Source of the DNA: Epiperipatus broadwayi
Lineage: Eukaryota; Onychophora; Udeonychophora; Euonychophora; Peripatidae
NCBI GenBank assembly: GCA_028023455.1
Contig: JAQFVV010012416.1
Span: 7,547,594 to 7,611,593, forward strand
Direction: 5' to 3'
DNA length: 64,000 nucleotides
The stretch's first letter is position 1; each line of letters opens with the position of its first letter. The notes under the pieces are model-generated. The model saw nothing but the letters and a program-made list of their open reading frames with translations, ran no database searches and was not told where the DNA came from. Made by a program: the position numbers and the translations under genes. Below, one piece after another: positions 26,550-36,719 of the stretch.

Positions 26550-26768
26550 AAAATAGCGAGGGGATATAAGGTCTTCTTACACGGGTCCAGAGAGTTAATC
26601 AGAACAAAAAGCGTATCATGCATCGAGTGGGGTAAAAACCTCAACTTGACAGGCGATGAAGGCCTGCCCCACGATCCAGAAGGTGCTGCAAAGAAGATAG
26701 TTAAGAATGCCGAATTCCGATCATCGACGGCAAACAACAGTGATAGCTACGGGGAAGACGAACCATGA
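26547..26768 (+). CDS. Open frame of 73 codons without ATG, unidentified (possible exon)
   Basis: Frame opens after TAA (26544-26546) and closes at TGA (26766-26768). The reading is hydrophilic and ordinary in composition (for example NLTGDEGLPHDPEGAAKK and ending SYGEDEP), unlike the low-complexity chance ORFs elsewhere. There is no start codon and no clear acceptor directly upstream. The opposite strand also has a 77-codon ORF (26504-26737), so one may be the shadow of the other. No family recognised. Confidence 0.2.
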   Translation, partial: KKIARGYKVFLHGSRELIRTKSVSCIEWGKNLNLTGDEGLPHDPEGAAKKIVKNAEFRSSTANNSDSYGEDEP

Positions 26769-27280
26769 GATCATCCAGCTATAAAGCCTTTGACATCATA
26801 AAACATATGCCTTTGAAATGCCTAAGTTCCCGGGAATGTTAAGGTAACGTGAACTATATCATTTGCTTGTTGATTTGCTATTAAAACACAATCCGAATCT
26901 TAAACGGATTGCGTCATCCATCGGAACTTTGGAATAAATTAAATTTTCTATATTTAAAACATGTTTCAATAAAATTTTCAAACTACAAAGTCCGTGGAAG
27001 CAATTTAGTAAACGAACATTAATAATGTGTTTTGTGTTGCCTCTAAAGATCCAAAGAATAATCTGCTTAATCTGTACATGTGTGTGTGTATGTTTGACAT
27101 TCTATGAAGCACGAGTTGTGAATAATGGCGGGTCAATTAAATGAATCCTAACATTTTGTTTTTATTTTATAATAAATTGTTTTATATTAAAAATACCTTT
27201 GAATATTTTCTTTTTACTTTTTATCTATATTATGTTAATAAGGTTCATAGTTATAGGGCTAAAGATTTAGTAATTAATGT

Positions 27281-27350
27281 AAAACGTATACTCTACCTTG
27301 AATAACCGGCATAGCAAAACGTATACTCTACCTTGAATAACCGGCATAGA
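27281..27350. repeat. Perfect 35-bp tandem duplication
   Basis: Two copies of a unit starting AAAACGTATACTCTACCTTG at 27281 and 27316, identical over the unit. Recent duplication, no known function. Confidence 0.97.
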
Positions 27351-27873
27351 GAAACTTAGTATAGGGTAGCGAGCGCACTCATCTGAAATTAAACAGGAAT
27401 TTCCCTTTGCGCAGAGAAAAACTAATCGATAAGATTGGATTTCTATAATCGTTTTATGCAGATAGACAGACATTTACTTACGAACATTAATCCACCTCCA
27501 GTTAAAAGAAAGTAGTGTCGGAATCCCCAGTTCCCGTCCACGGTCTATTGACCACCATTCCCTGAGATGAGCTAGGCTAATTAACATTCCCCCCCCCCCT
27601 TTTTAATTACAGCGAAAGGTAAAGTGACAGTAAATATTTATCGAGTCGCTATCGGGGTTTATTCTGCATCAATAGAGTCCCGCAGTGTAATTCGTATTTG
27701 TTCATCGCAAATAGGTTTGGCGCTTGGAAGCAAACACGCTATCCATAAATATGCCCGGGGATCATGCAGATAGGGAAATTATATATATACATAAGGTTAA
27801 ATCTCAAGTTAACCATAGCCCTCCTTATGAATTTATTAATACGACCCTTCAGCGGGCAAAGCGGTTCGTTATA

Positions 27874-28373
27874 NNNNNNNNNNNNNNNNNNNNNNNNNNN
27901 NNNNNNNNNNNNNNNNNNNNNNNNNNNNNNNNNNNNNNNNNNNNNNNNNNNNNNNNNNNNNNNNNNNNNNNNNNNNNNNNNNNNNNNNNNNNNNNNNNNN
28001 NNNNNNNNNNNNNNNNNNNNNNNNNNNNNNNNNNNNNNNNNNNNNNNNNNNNNNNNNNNNNNNNNNNNNNNNNNNNNNNNNNNNNNNNNNNNNNNNNNNN
28101 NNNNNNNNNNNNNNNNNNNNNNNNNNNNNNNNNNNNNNNNNNNNNNNNNNNNNNNNNNNNNNNNNNNNNNNNNNNNNNNNNNNNNNNNNNNNNNNNNNNN
28201 NNNNNNNNNNNNNNNNNNNNNNNNNNNNNNNNNNNNNNNNNNNNNNNNNNNNNNNNNNNNNNNNNNNNNNNNNNNNNNNNNNNNNNNNNNNNNNNNNNNN
28301 NNNNNNNNNNNNNNNNNNNNNNNNNNNNNNNNNNNNNNNNNNNNNNNNNNNNNNNNNNNNNNNNNNNNNNNNN
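27874..28373. other. Assembly gap, 500 N
   Basis: Exactly 500 N bases, which suggests a placeholder of fixed size. Sequence character changes across it (GC-richer to the left, AT-rich to the right), so true distance and adjacency are uncertain. ORFs across it are artefacts. Confidence 1.
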
Positions 28374-28444
28374 CATTATCAATATACTCTTTTATTTTAT
28401 CTTCAACTTTACACTTCATTTCATTTCCAAAGAATCATCATGTT

Positions 28445-28828
28445 TTACACTTCAATGACCATGTGTATTTCTATGTGAAGAATTTGAGATTTTTCTATTG
28501 CCTCTTGACACATTTTTTCTTTTTTCATTCTATTCAGTTTAGGCTCATCAAATAATTTTAAACCTTTACTGATTACTTCCATTATAACACTATGTTCAAG
28601 ATATGGTTCAGCAATTAAAATATCTTTTTCAGGTTAAACTATAGTTTTATCAGTTTTTGGGTCTTTAGCACTAACTATATTTTTTGATTTTTCCTTTTTT
28701 CTATAATTTGGAAATGTCTGCTATATCCACTTTTCATTGGTTTCATTCATCATTTTCATAAAATTTTGTATAAATATCTCTTCAAATGTCAATCCTTTAT
28801 GATAGATAATTTCTTCTAAGAATTTCAT
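28445..28828 (-). pseudogene. Broken 128-codon reading frame, unidentified
   Basis: From ATG at 28828 the minus strand reads as a plausible hydrophilic protein (MKFLEEIIYHKGLTFEEIF at the start, later DILIAEPYLEHSVIMEV). It is interrupted by only two in-frame stops, TAG after NEKWI and TAA after KTIV, before the terminal TAA. A frame this long with two stops is unusual in such AT-rich DNA. Family not recognised; likely a fossil retroelement or captured coding fragment. Confidence 0.3.
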
Positions 28829-29007
28829 TTTTACTGACTAATTTTTTTTAGTTTTTTAAGAAACACAATTATATCTAACTTCTAACTGCTCCCATATTTT
28901 TCATTGCACCAGTTGGTCCAATTGTGAAATGCAGCTTACCTTACTATTTAGATGCCTTTACAAAACATTATTAATCATTATAACATCTTATCTATTTGCT
29001 TTACTTA

Positions 29008-29008
29008 T

Positions 29009-29071
<63 letters not shown>
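29008..29071. repeat. (TTTC)n microsatellite
   Basis: About 16 TTTC units. The Lys/Glu-rich ORF on the other strand is the microsatellite translated. Confidence 0.97.
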
Positions 29072-29072
<1 letters not shown>

Positions 29073-30012
29073 TTTTTCTCTTTTAACATTAAATAACCTA
29101 ACTTCTTTATTTTTATGTCCATTAATGCCTTTACTCTTCATTGTACACATATATGGGTGATGTTTTTCATTTTTAAATCTCAAACATAATGCACATTTAA
29201 AAATACATTTCTTTCAGGATACATCACATTATTCATCACTAAAATATATTACCCAGTTGGTATTGAGTAGTCATGTTGCTGTGATCAATAATTAAGATTC
29301 AATGTACATTAGGCCCTGGTTGAAATAGCAATTATAACACTACAGATAACTCAGTAATAGTGTTTCACAGTGGGTAGTCAAATGTAATGTCAAATTTTTT
29401 ACACTCATAACTTTGTTACTAACCATTTCAGGTAAATACATTAATGATAATTATTAATTATTTATAGAACTAGAGATTATACATTGCTCAAAAATAAACT
29501 TTAAACCTCATTTTATATCCTATGGCTATATGTGGTATATTAACCACTATCAATTTTTAAATGCATTAATTTCATATTGTTTTTAAAATTGAACAAGTGA
29601 CTTTCCTAAGCATATTTCTGTTTTGAAATATCAAATTAGCTTGAATTTAACTCATGTATTTTAAATTTTATGCCATCTTTTTCAGATAGAGCAGTCATTT
29701 GTAGAACTTGTAGTCTAAATGACCATAAATCTTCTCCACATTTTGCAAATCACAACTTTTCTCTCTGATTTCTAAGATAATATTATAAAAGTTATTATAA
29801 CTAATGATAATAATAATAAAAAGCAAATTTATTTCATTATAATAATTAGTTATATGAAAGCAATCAACTGAAATTAATAAAATAAAAATATTTTTATTTC
29901 TTCCTTTTTATGATTTTATGAGTATATTTTTTAATTTTTTAAATAAAAATAATATATATTGTAAATAAAGCTTATAAATAAAAAAAATTAACTTTCAAAT
30001 TATATATATATA
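29072..30012. other. No gene seen
   Basis: AT-rich unique DNA; a short TA run lies just before 30016. Confidence 0.55.
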
Positions 30013-30016
30013 TATT

Positions 30017-30175
30017 GTAACCAAATGTCCCAATCATTGGGCAGCCAAAAACTGTAACCAAATGCCCCAATCGTTGAATGGCTAAAACTGTAACCAAAAT
30101 CTGGTTATGTGGTGAACATAAGTAATAAAACCTACCACATTGCATGCTAAAAACTTAAAAAAAAACTGTAACCAA
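30017..30175. repeat. Tandem repeat of a GTAACCAAA-headed unit
   Basis: ACTGTAACCAAA or TTGTAACCAAA recurs at about 30017, 30053, 30089 and 30166. The first two are followed by TG(T/C)CCCAATC.TTG. The period is about 36 bp, looser in the last copies. Confidence 0.8.
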
Positions 30176-32706
30176 AAAGTCTGATCATGTCACAACAAAC
30201 AAAATTAATGATATAACATAAAATTATTATGATCTAATCTGCTCATGGCCAGGGTACACCATGAAGACCCATCATAGCAGTATGTGAAAGTACATTAGAC
30301 AAATTATAAATATGTAATTTTATTATCCTTCAAAACTTTAATCTGCGATTTTCATTGCATGAGATCTTATGGATGACCATGGACAAGATAGTATAATTTG
30401 TGAAACTATTAAAGGTTATGAATCTTAGAATGACATATATGATTTTGGTACAAATGCTAGTCTAGGTATGAGCATTGCAATAATAATAAGCATGGGAAAC
30501 TTGGGTTCTTTCCTTATAAACTTAAATTTATAATTTAATAAATAGCAGTGAGACTCTTGTTATGTTTGATGAATTACAATTATAACATTAAGAAAATAAA
30601 TTCAATTGTAGCATTATCTGGTAAATCCGTTTATAAGTTTATAAAATCAATCAATTTTTGTATTATGTACTAGACTCAACAATGCAAAGCTAAAGTGACG
30701 CAAAAGGCAAATGGGATTTTATTGTACCCTACACATCATAAACTACCAAAAACAAAAGCATTCAAATATTTTCTCAGAATATTACTAAGAGTCTTATATC
30801 ATACTAACAACAGTATGTACTCCAATGTATGCTCTATTCAAGATATAGGATTTCTGGTTTTATGAATGACAAATAGCAACAGCACAGTAAATTTAGTTAT
30901 AAATCAACATTTATTTACAATTTTATGATTAACAAATAATTGATATATGATGTTTTAATATAATAAATAAATACATAAATAAAATAAATAAAATATCATT
31001 CTATTTGTTTCCTTCAATAAATATGTCATAGGCACAGTTTTATAAAAGCCTAATCATAAATTTTATTATAATTTGATCTAATTTCTGCTTTGAGTAAAAT
31101 ATACTGAAATACGACATCAAATCATGAAATACCCAATGTGTCAGTTCCAGAACCAATAAACATATACTATAAACCTATAATAATATAATAAATAATATTA
31201 TATTTGCAGGAATTGGCTATAATGCAATGCTAAACCAAAGTGAAAATTCAGACTTCAGTTCAGATAAAATATTAATTAACAAACAGTTAATCATTATGAG
31301 GATACTTTAGATAAGATGCCCTGCTACACTTTATGACTGAACTTATAAATTATACTTATAGATGGAAGATTAATTTATAATAATAATACAAAATACTTTG
31401 CCCAAACTTACATTTATGAAGTAAAATGATATTCCTGTGGATGCATTCATCTACACATAGGAATGATACAACACTGAATGCCCTGTGGGTTTATACACCA
31501 CCATGAAGCAATAAATATAATTACACAATTCTGCGGATTAACCACCAGTGCAGGAATGAGTGTAAAAATACAGAAAGTGGTAACTAATTAATCTGCAGAT
31601 TATCCACCAGCACAGATTAATGCCATTTAACATTGTAAAGCAATATTAATATTTACTTCATATTTAAAGTGCAAAAATCCTCCTCCTCAGTTATTCTGAC
31701 AATTCAGAAAAACACCAGCATTTTAGGAGATGTGGGTTCATACCTAATGAAAAGTGTTTCAATAATAAGGACAACTAATATACTGAATTACCTTGCTTAA
31801 AATATAAACCTAGTAACAATGTAATACAAGTGACATGAGTATAGGAACAGACCCTGGAAAGACTCATAAGACACTTCATAAAAGTTTGACACATACCATA
31901 AATTTATTATTAATTCTCAAGCTTTTCGCAAGTGCTATTTCCTCAAATAAATATTTTATTCAATCCCATGAATTTAATTTAAACATAGTAAAAGTATAAA
32001 TCATGAACATCACATATAAGTTCATATAACAATAAAAATTAAAATTAATTCATTCTTACTTAAATACATAAATAAAAGTGTACAACATTTTTGAAATATA
32101 AAATATTATCCGTGAAATCAATATAAAATGTTTTGAACAATAAATACTCATTACACAAAGTAATAATTATAAATTATAGCCGAATTCCATAGATGTGATT
32201 ATATCCATTTGTTCTAGTTATTATGAGTACTTTTAAATTAATGAATTTTACATAGCACCATGAATATGAGATAATTCCAAAAGCATGACATGTAGAGTTT
32301 AAATGAAAATGTTCTTGATAAGTTATTAAATTCTACATTTTTATATAGCATTGTTTCAAGTTTATGATATCCAGGCTATATTAATTTATCTCTCCACATT
32401 TAAATCTAGGAATAATAGTTAGAGCAAAATAATTTAATAATTCAAAATTGACGATAGAAATCAAAAAGTAGTTTTAGTTCATTATTTAAAGGCTGTTACC
32501 ATTATTCAAGTAGTAAACAAATTAAATAGTCAATACATAACTGGCAATATATGTTCAGATAAGATAATCAATTCTTTATTATTTAATTACTGATACACAA
32601 AACATTAAAGTAGCGTTTCAATAAAATTTAACATTTAAATTTTATTTTATCAAAAACAGGTTTATTCAACTATGTATACAACAAAAGAAAAAAAAATAGC
32701 AAAAAC
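30176..32706. other. No gene seen; one weak tandem
   Basis: AT-rich. CTGC(G/A)GATTA.CCACCAG occurs at 31531 and 31593, a 62-bp period tandem. Nothing else supportable. Confidence 0.5.
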
Positions 32707-33385
32707 TCACTCCTCCAGAGAGAAATGTCCAACATTAACAAGATTCCATGTGGAATTCACCACAAAGTGAGGAGCTAACTTTAAACCTCTTTCTTTGATT
32801 TCTTTTAATTTTTGTAGAAAAATTAATTTTTGATCAGGCAAAACTGACTTGAAGATTAGAATGCATCTGACAAACCATAGACAAAAAGAAATGAAAGTGG
32901 CACTTCTTATAGTTGCAAAATCCCCAGAGGTAATACCTTCTATGAGTGTGTTGATAATTGGATATTTTGGTATATAAATTTGATTAATAAATATTCTACA
33001 GTCCTGAAGAGATGAACAATTGTTGAAAATGTGAAATGTGGTATCATCCTCCTATGGCAGAGTGAGAACACAGGGTCCAAAGATGAAAAACCTCTGTACA
33101 TCACAAGAAAATGTCTTGTGGGAAGGGCATTGATATTTAAACCTCTTCTTTTTTAAAAAAAGTAAAATTTTCATATCTGAAAAACGTCTGCAATTAAAAT
33201 ATTTATTTAATGTTGCCAGTTTGCTTGCAATAAAATATTTCAAAACATACAGACTTTCTGCTATCAATTCTACTTTTAAAGTTAAACATTCCAACATATT
33301 TCAAATGTAGATATTAAACAAATTATTAGCGATTTGATTCATTTGGCCAGCGGACTTGAACAGACCCTTTAAATTCAGCAACTCA
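32707..33385 (-). pseudogene. C-terminal fragment of a non-LTR retrotransposon polyprotein
   Basis: One minus-strand frame runs from about 33385 to TGA at 32707-32709, about 226 codons with only two in-frame stops (TGA just before 33297, TAG at 33052-33054). The C-terminal half has the layout of the Cys/His finger that ends many LINE reverse transcriptases: GPCVLTLP, EDDTTFHIFNNC, then CLWFVRCILIF resembling the usual W..R..LVF segment. Catalytic RT motifs are not present, so the element is 5'-truncated. Clade not determined. Confidence 0.5.
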
Positions 33386-33934
33386 TACTGTTATTAAATA
33401 TCACCATTTTATATTTAAATTCATATGAGAATTCTTGGTTAACCCATTTGCTTGTCAATAATTTTTTAAAATATGCATAACATGTTTTGTTTGCATATTA
33501 TGCTTGCACCATTTTTTTCTTAATAATACCACTAATGCTCTCTTTCACTGAACTTCACTGAAACACACATGTGTATTTATTATATTTTTATCTAATAATT
33601 AAAAATTAGTTAAACAAATGGCTTTTGAATTAAATGAAAATAATTTCTAAGATTATTTTAAATAAATAAGAATTATTATTATTATTATTTTTAATCACAT
33701 TTTACTAAACTTGATGTGTGCTGTCAATTTCTTACAAGTTAAACATATTTGATCCAAATTAGTGGATGGAAAACAGCAATTTAAATACATTAAAATAATA
33801 CAGGCAATAAGCAAGGCAAAATATTACTTATTCTCACCAATAAATTATCTTGAATGCAAGTAGATAGTCTGCTCAGAATGAAAACCAAGCCAATCAAATC
33901 ACCAAAAAAGAAGACAGAGAAATTTTTGTCAGGT

Positions 33935-34005
<71 letters not shown>

Positions 34006-34427
34006 CAATATTCTTCTTAGCACTGGTATGAAATATTGTTTGTATTTTGTATGTTACTGCTCTGTACTGCAGCTTAAATATAAAACTTATAATCTGAGAT
34101 AAGTAATGAATCCTGGTTTACCATGAAATTCACATCGTGGGTATTGTCTTTTTCAGATAGCTTTATTCATATATTTCAAGAATATGTGGTTGAATGAAAG
34201 TTTTAAACAAATATGAAACTTGCTCACAAGATGATAGCTTGCAAAAATTCTGATAATATATTATATGAATTTCATAATCATATATTAAAAGATAAATGAG
34301 ATAGGATTTATGAATAAATTGGAAGTGAACTACAAAAATTTTTATTGTTGAAAATGCAAAGGGTGAAATTTAACAGTTTAAGCAAACATGAATTTTGGGA
34401 GATATTTTTTTAAGTATTAAACCACTA
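33386..34427. repeat. AT-rich stretch with an interrupted (AT)n microsatellite
   Basis: The run at 33937-34003 is two long TA/AT tracts separated by GCC, and can form a cruciform. No gene seen in the rest. Confidence 0.85.
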
Positions 34428-34785
34428 AACATCACTTGATCACCATTCTTTATGCTTGCACAAGCTGTTTGTACAGAGGCAAAACATACAGTAGTGCCAC
34501 TCAGTGCAGGCTAGAGTAATCAATGGATGAAGGAAGGTTTGTGCATAAAATCCCTATGTATTGGCTTCTCATCCAATATCCCCAGACTAGTTTCTAGCTA
34601 AGATCTAGGTGCAATGCTCTCAGATCCAAGGCTCTTCACTGATGAAAGCCACTATCTAAAAGCTAATCTGGAGATATTGGATGAATAGGCAGTAGATAGG
34701 AATTTTATGTACAAACCTTCCTGCATCCATTGATCACTCTGGATTGCATTGAATGGTGTTATTGTGTGTTTGTCTCTGTATAATC
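34428..34785. mobile_element. Foldback element, family D
   Basis: Palindromic: CACTCAGTGCAGGCTAGAGTAATCAATGGATG near the left end (described here in parts) is inverted near 34715-34760. TTGTGCATAAAATCCCTATG (34549) is inverse to the segment ending at 34710, and AGACTAG/CTAATCT flank the centre near 34615. Other copies lie at 35770-36110, 40195-40325 (partial) and 48825-49755. No ORF. Confidence 0.8.
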
Positions 34786-35769
34786 TTTTTAAGTAGTGAG
34801 AATAAAATGTTTATGAGTATTTCAAATAAACTTGATTCCAAACTTATTGCTATTATTATTGTATATGTATATAGATATTATTTAAGTATTTTTATTCACA
34901 AATAATTTTTGATACTCAAATAAAGAGATCAGACTATTTTTCTGGACTTACAATATTTATTTAGAAAGGCTTATTTTCTGTCTGAAAAAACCTCCAAAAT
35001 TGAAAATATTTTACGGAAATGAATGCCAGGATAATGAATTTGAAAAAAATAACTTTATTTTCCAACGGGTCATTAATGATTAAAAATGATGCTTATGATG
35101 AACCATAATTTATAGAAATAATGGATAAACTTAGGTGAGATTAGGCTTTTTGAGGATTAATTTTAGCTCATCCAGTTTGAACTTATTGATGATAAGAGTG
35201 AAGCAGGAATCTCATCTTTTTTTTGCAAAAAAAAATATAAAGTAAAATCACTATTTGAAAGATGTTAGAAGGAAAGATTTATCAGCGGTTCCAGAATAAA
35301 TCTTGTTTTATTCCATCCTTTTTTACAGTAGAAAATGAAGCAAAGTTTGTACAAAATGTTTGATTTTAATAGTATAATTCTAAATTAAAACAATTCAATA
35401 GACACAGCACTTTTCATCCATTCCATTTGAAGCTATCAATAAAATAAACCACATTGAACAACTTGCTCTGTTCAGAGATGAAGAAAAATAATAAAAATTA
35501 TATATTCAAAAATAAAATTTATGAAACCTCATATAAGGCATTTTTGATGAATAATAAAACAGGAAGTAATAATATAGATTATCCTAAAAGCTCTGAAGAA
35601 TTATCAAAACCATTTGTTATGGAATGAAAAAAAATTAAACACATTTGACTGCTTTAAAATTAATTTTTTAGTTATAAAACCAATTTTATTTCTAATACAG
35701 TACTTACTTTCCTATATATTATATATACTGAGGCAGACAATTCAAAATGATTAGTTTAAAACTATCGAA
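34786..35769. other. No gene seen
   Basis: AT-rich unique DNA between two foldback copies. Confidence 0.55.
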
Positions 35770-36110
35770 ACATCATGCTATCACCATTTCATATGCTTAT
35801 ACAGGTTGTTAATAAGTGCCACCAGGTGTAAGCCCCAGTAATCAATGGATGCAAAAAAGTTTGTGCATAAAATCCTGATCTAATGTCTACTCATTCAATA
35901 TCCTCAGACTAGTTAGCTTTCATAAGTAAGAAGCTTTGGATCTAGGTTCAGTGATCTCAAATCCAGAGCTCCTCATTGATGAAAGCTACAAGCTAGAAAC
36001 TAAAATTGGGGATATTAGATGAGAAGGCACAAGATAAAGATTTTATGCACAAACCTTCTTGCATCCATGGTTGCTATGGCTTGCGCTTGTGGCACTAATG
36101 TACGGAGAAT
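35770..36110. mobile_element. Foldback element, family D
   Basis: Starts CATCATGCTATCACCATTTC, contains TTGTGCATAAAATCCTGAT and its inverse (GATTTTATGCACAAACC near 36040), and ends near GTGGCACTAATGTACGG. Its right end abuts the LTR element. Confidence 0.78.
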
Positions 36111-36143
36111 TGATGGCTAGTTTATTGGTGCCGTGTACACGGA

Positions 36144-36569
36144 GAGACAATCTCAGCTGTGTAGATGAAAATGAATAATACACACACAACTTGAATACAT
36201 ATGTCAGCAAATTTATTTCTGTTTACTGAGGTATTAAATTAAGAATATAACAAGTACAATAAAATTATATTACTGACAATAATTTATATCGTTTACTTTT
36301 GGGAATAGCTATAGACTATAATTTTTTTTTCCACATATTTAGTGTATGAAAATATATTATTTTACACTCGGCCAATAATTAAATTAAAGTCTATGTAAAC
36401 TTCTTAAAACTAACTCCGTTCAGCACTATCTTTCTTATTTGTGAGAAATGCATTGTTTTATTTTTGGCGGCCATTTTCTCCTCTTGACTGTGACTGACTG
36501 CTTTCAATTGCTATGCACTAAGAAACTCAGAATCTTTTTATTAGCTATGCTAATTTGCATAATTTATTA
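36144..36569 (-). repeat. 3' LTR of the gypsy element
   Basis: Partner of 39741-40188 with the same block order. It differs by several indels, for example a T run near 36325 missing from the other LTR, and the other copy has extra sequence near 39970-40015. Confidence 0.9.
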
Positions 36570-36719
36570 TTTTTTTTTTATATAATATGTTTTTTTCTAG
36601 AGTAATCAGTGTGGGGAAAAAATACCAGTGTTGCTGATGCAATGAGCATGATTTAATCAAAACTTTTATAACACAATTTAAAATATTTGTACTATCAGTA
36701 CAGCGCTTCTCACTCTAGA

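Larger units (their letters stand above)
26047..27873. other. GC-richer unique stretch, no confirmed gene
   Basis: Composition shifts to a higher GC content with CpGs at 26.4-26.8 and 27.3-27.85 kb, unlike its surroundings. It contains TGACGTAA (26449-26456, CRE-like) and TATAAAAG (26542-26549), a 73-codon open frame, and a perfect tandem repeat. It could be a promoter or first-exon region, a gene fragment, or a GC-richer mobile element. Undecided. Confidence 0.4.

Noticed and set aside
27724-28555. ORFs of 177-263 codons across the N gap, both strands
   Set aside because: Almost entirely N; artefacts of translating the gap.
29001-29183. Lys/Glu-rich minus-strand ORF
   Set aside because: It is the (TTTC)n microsatellite translated.
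30000-30180. CRISPR-like array
   Set aside because: The repeats are contiguous and diverged, without unique spacers, and the genome is animal.
34620-34650. CTGATGAAAGCC in foldback D as a ribozyme core
   Set aside because: The GAAA directly follows with no stem II, and copies do not conserve pairing.
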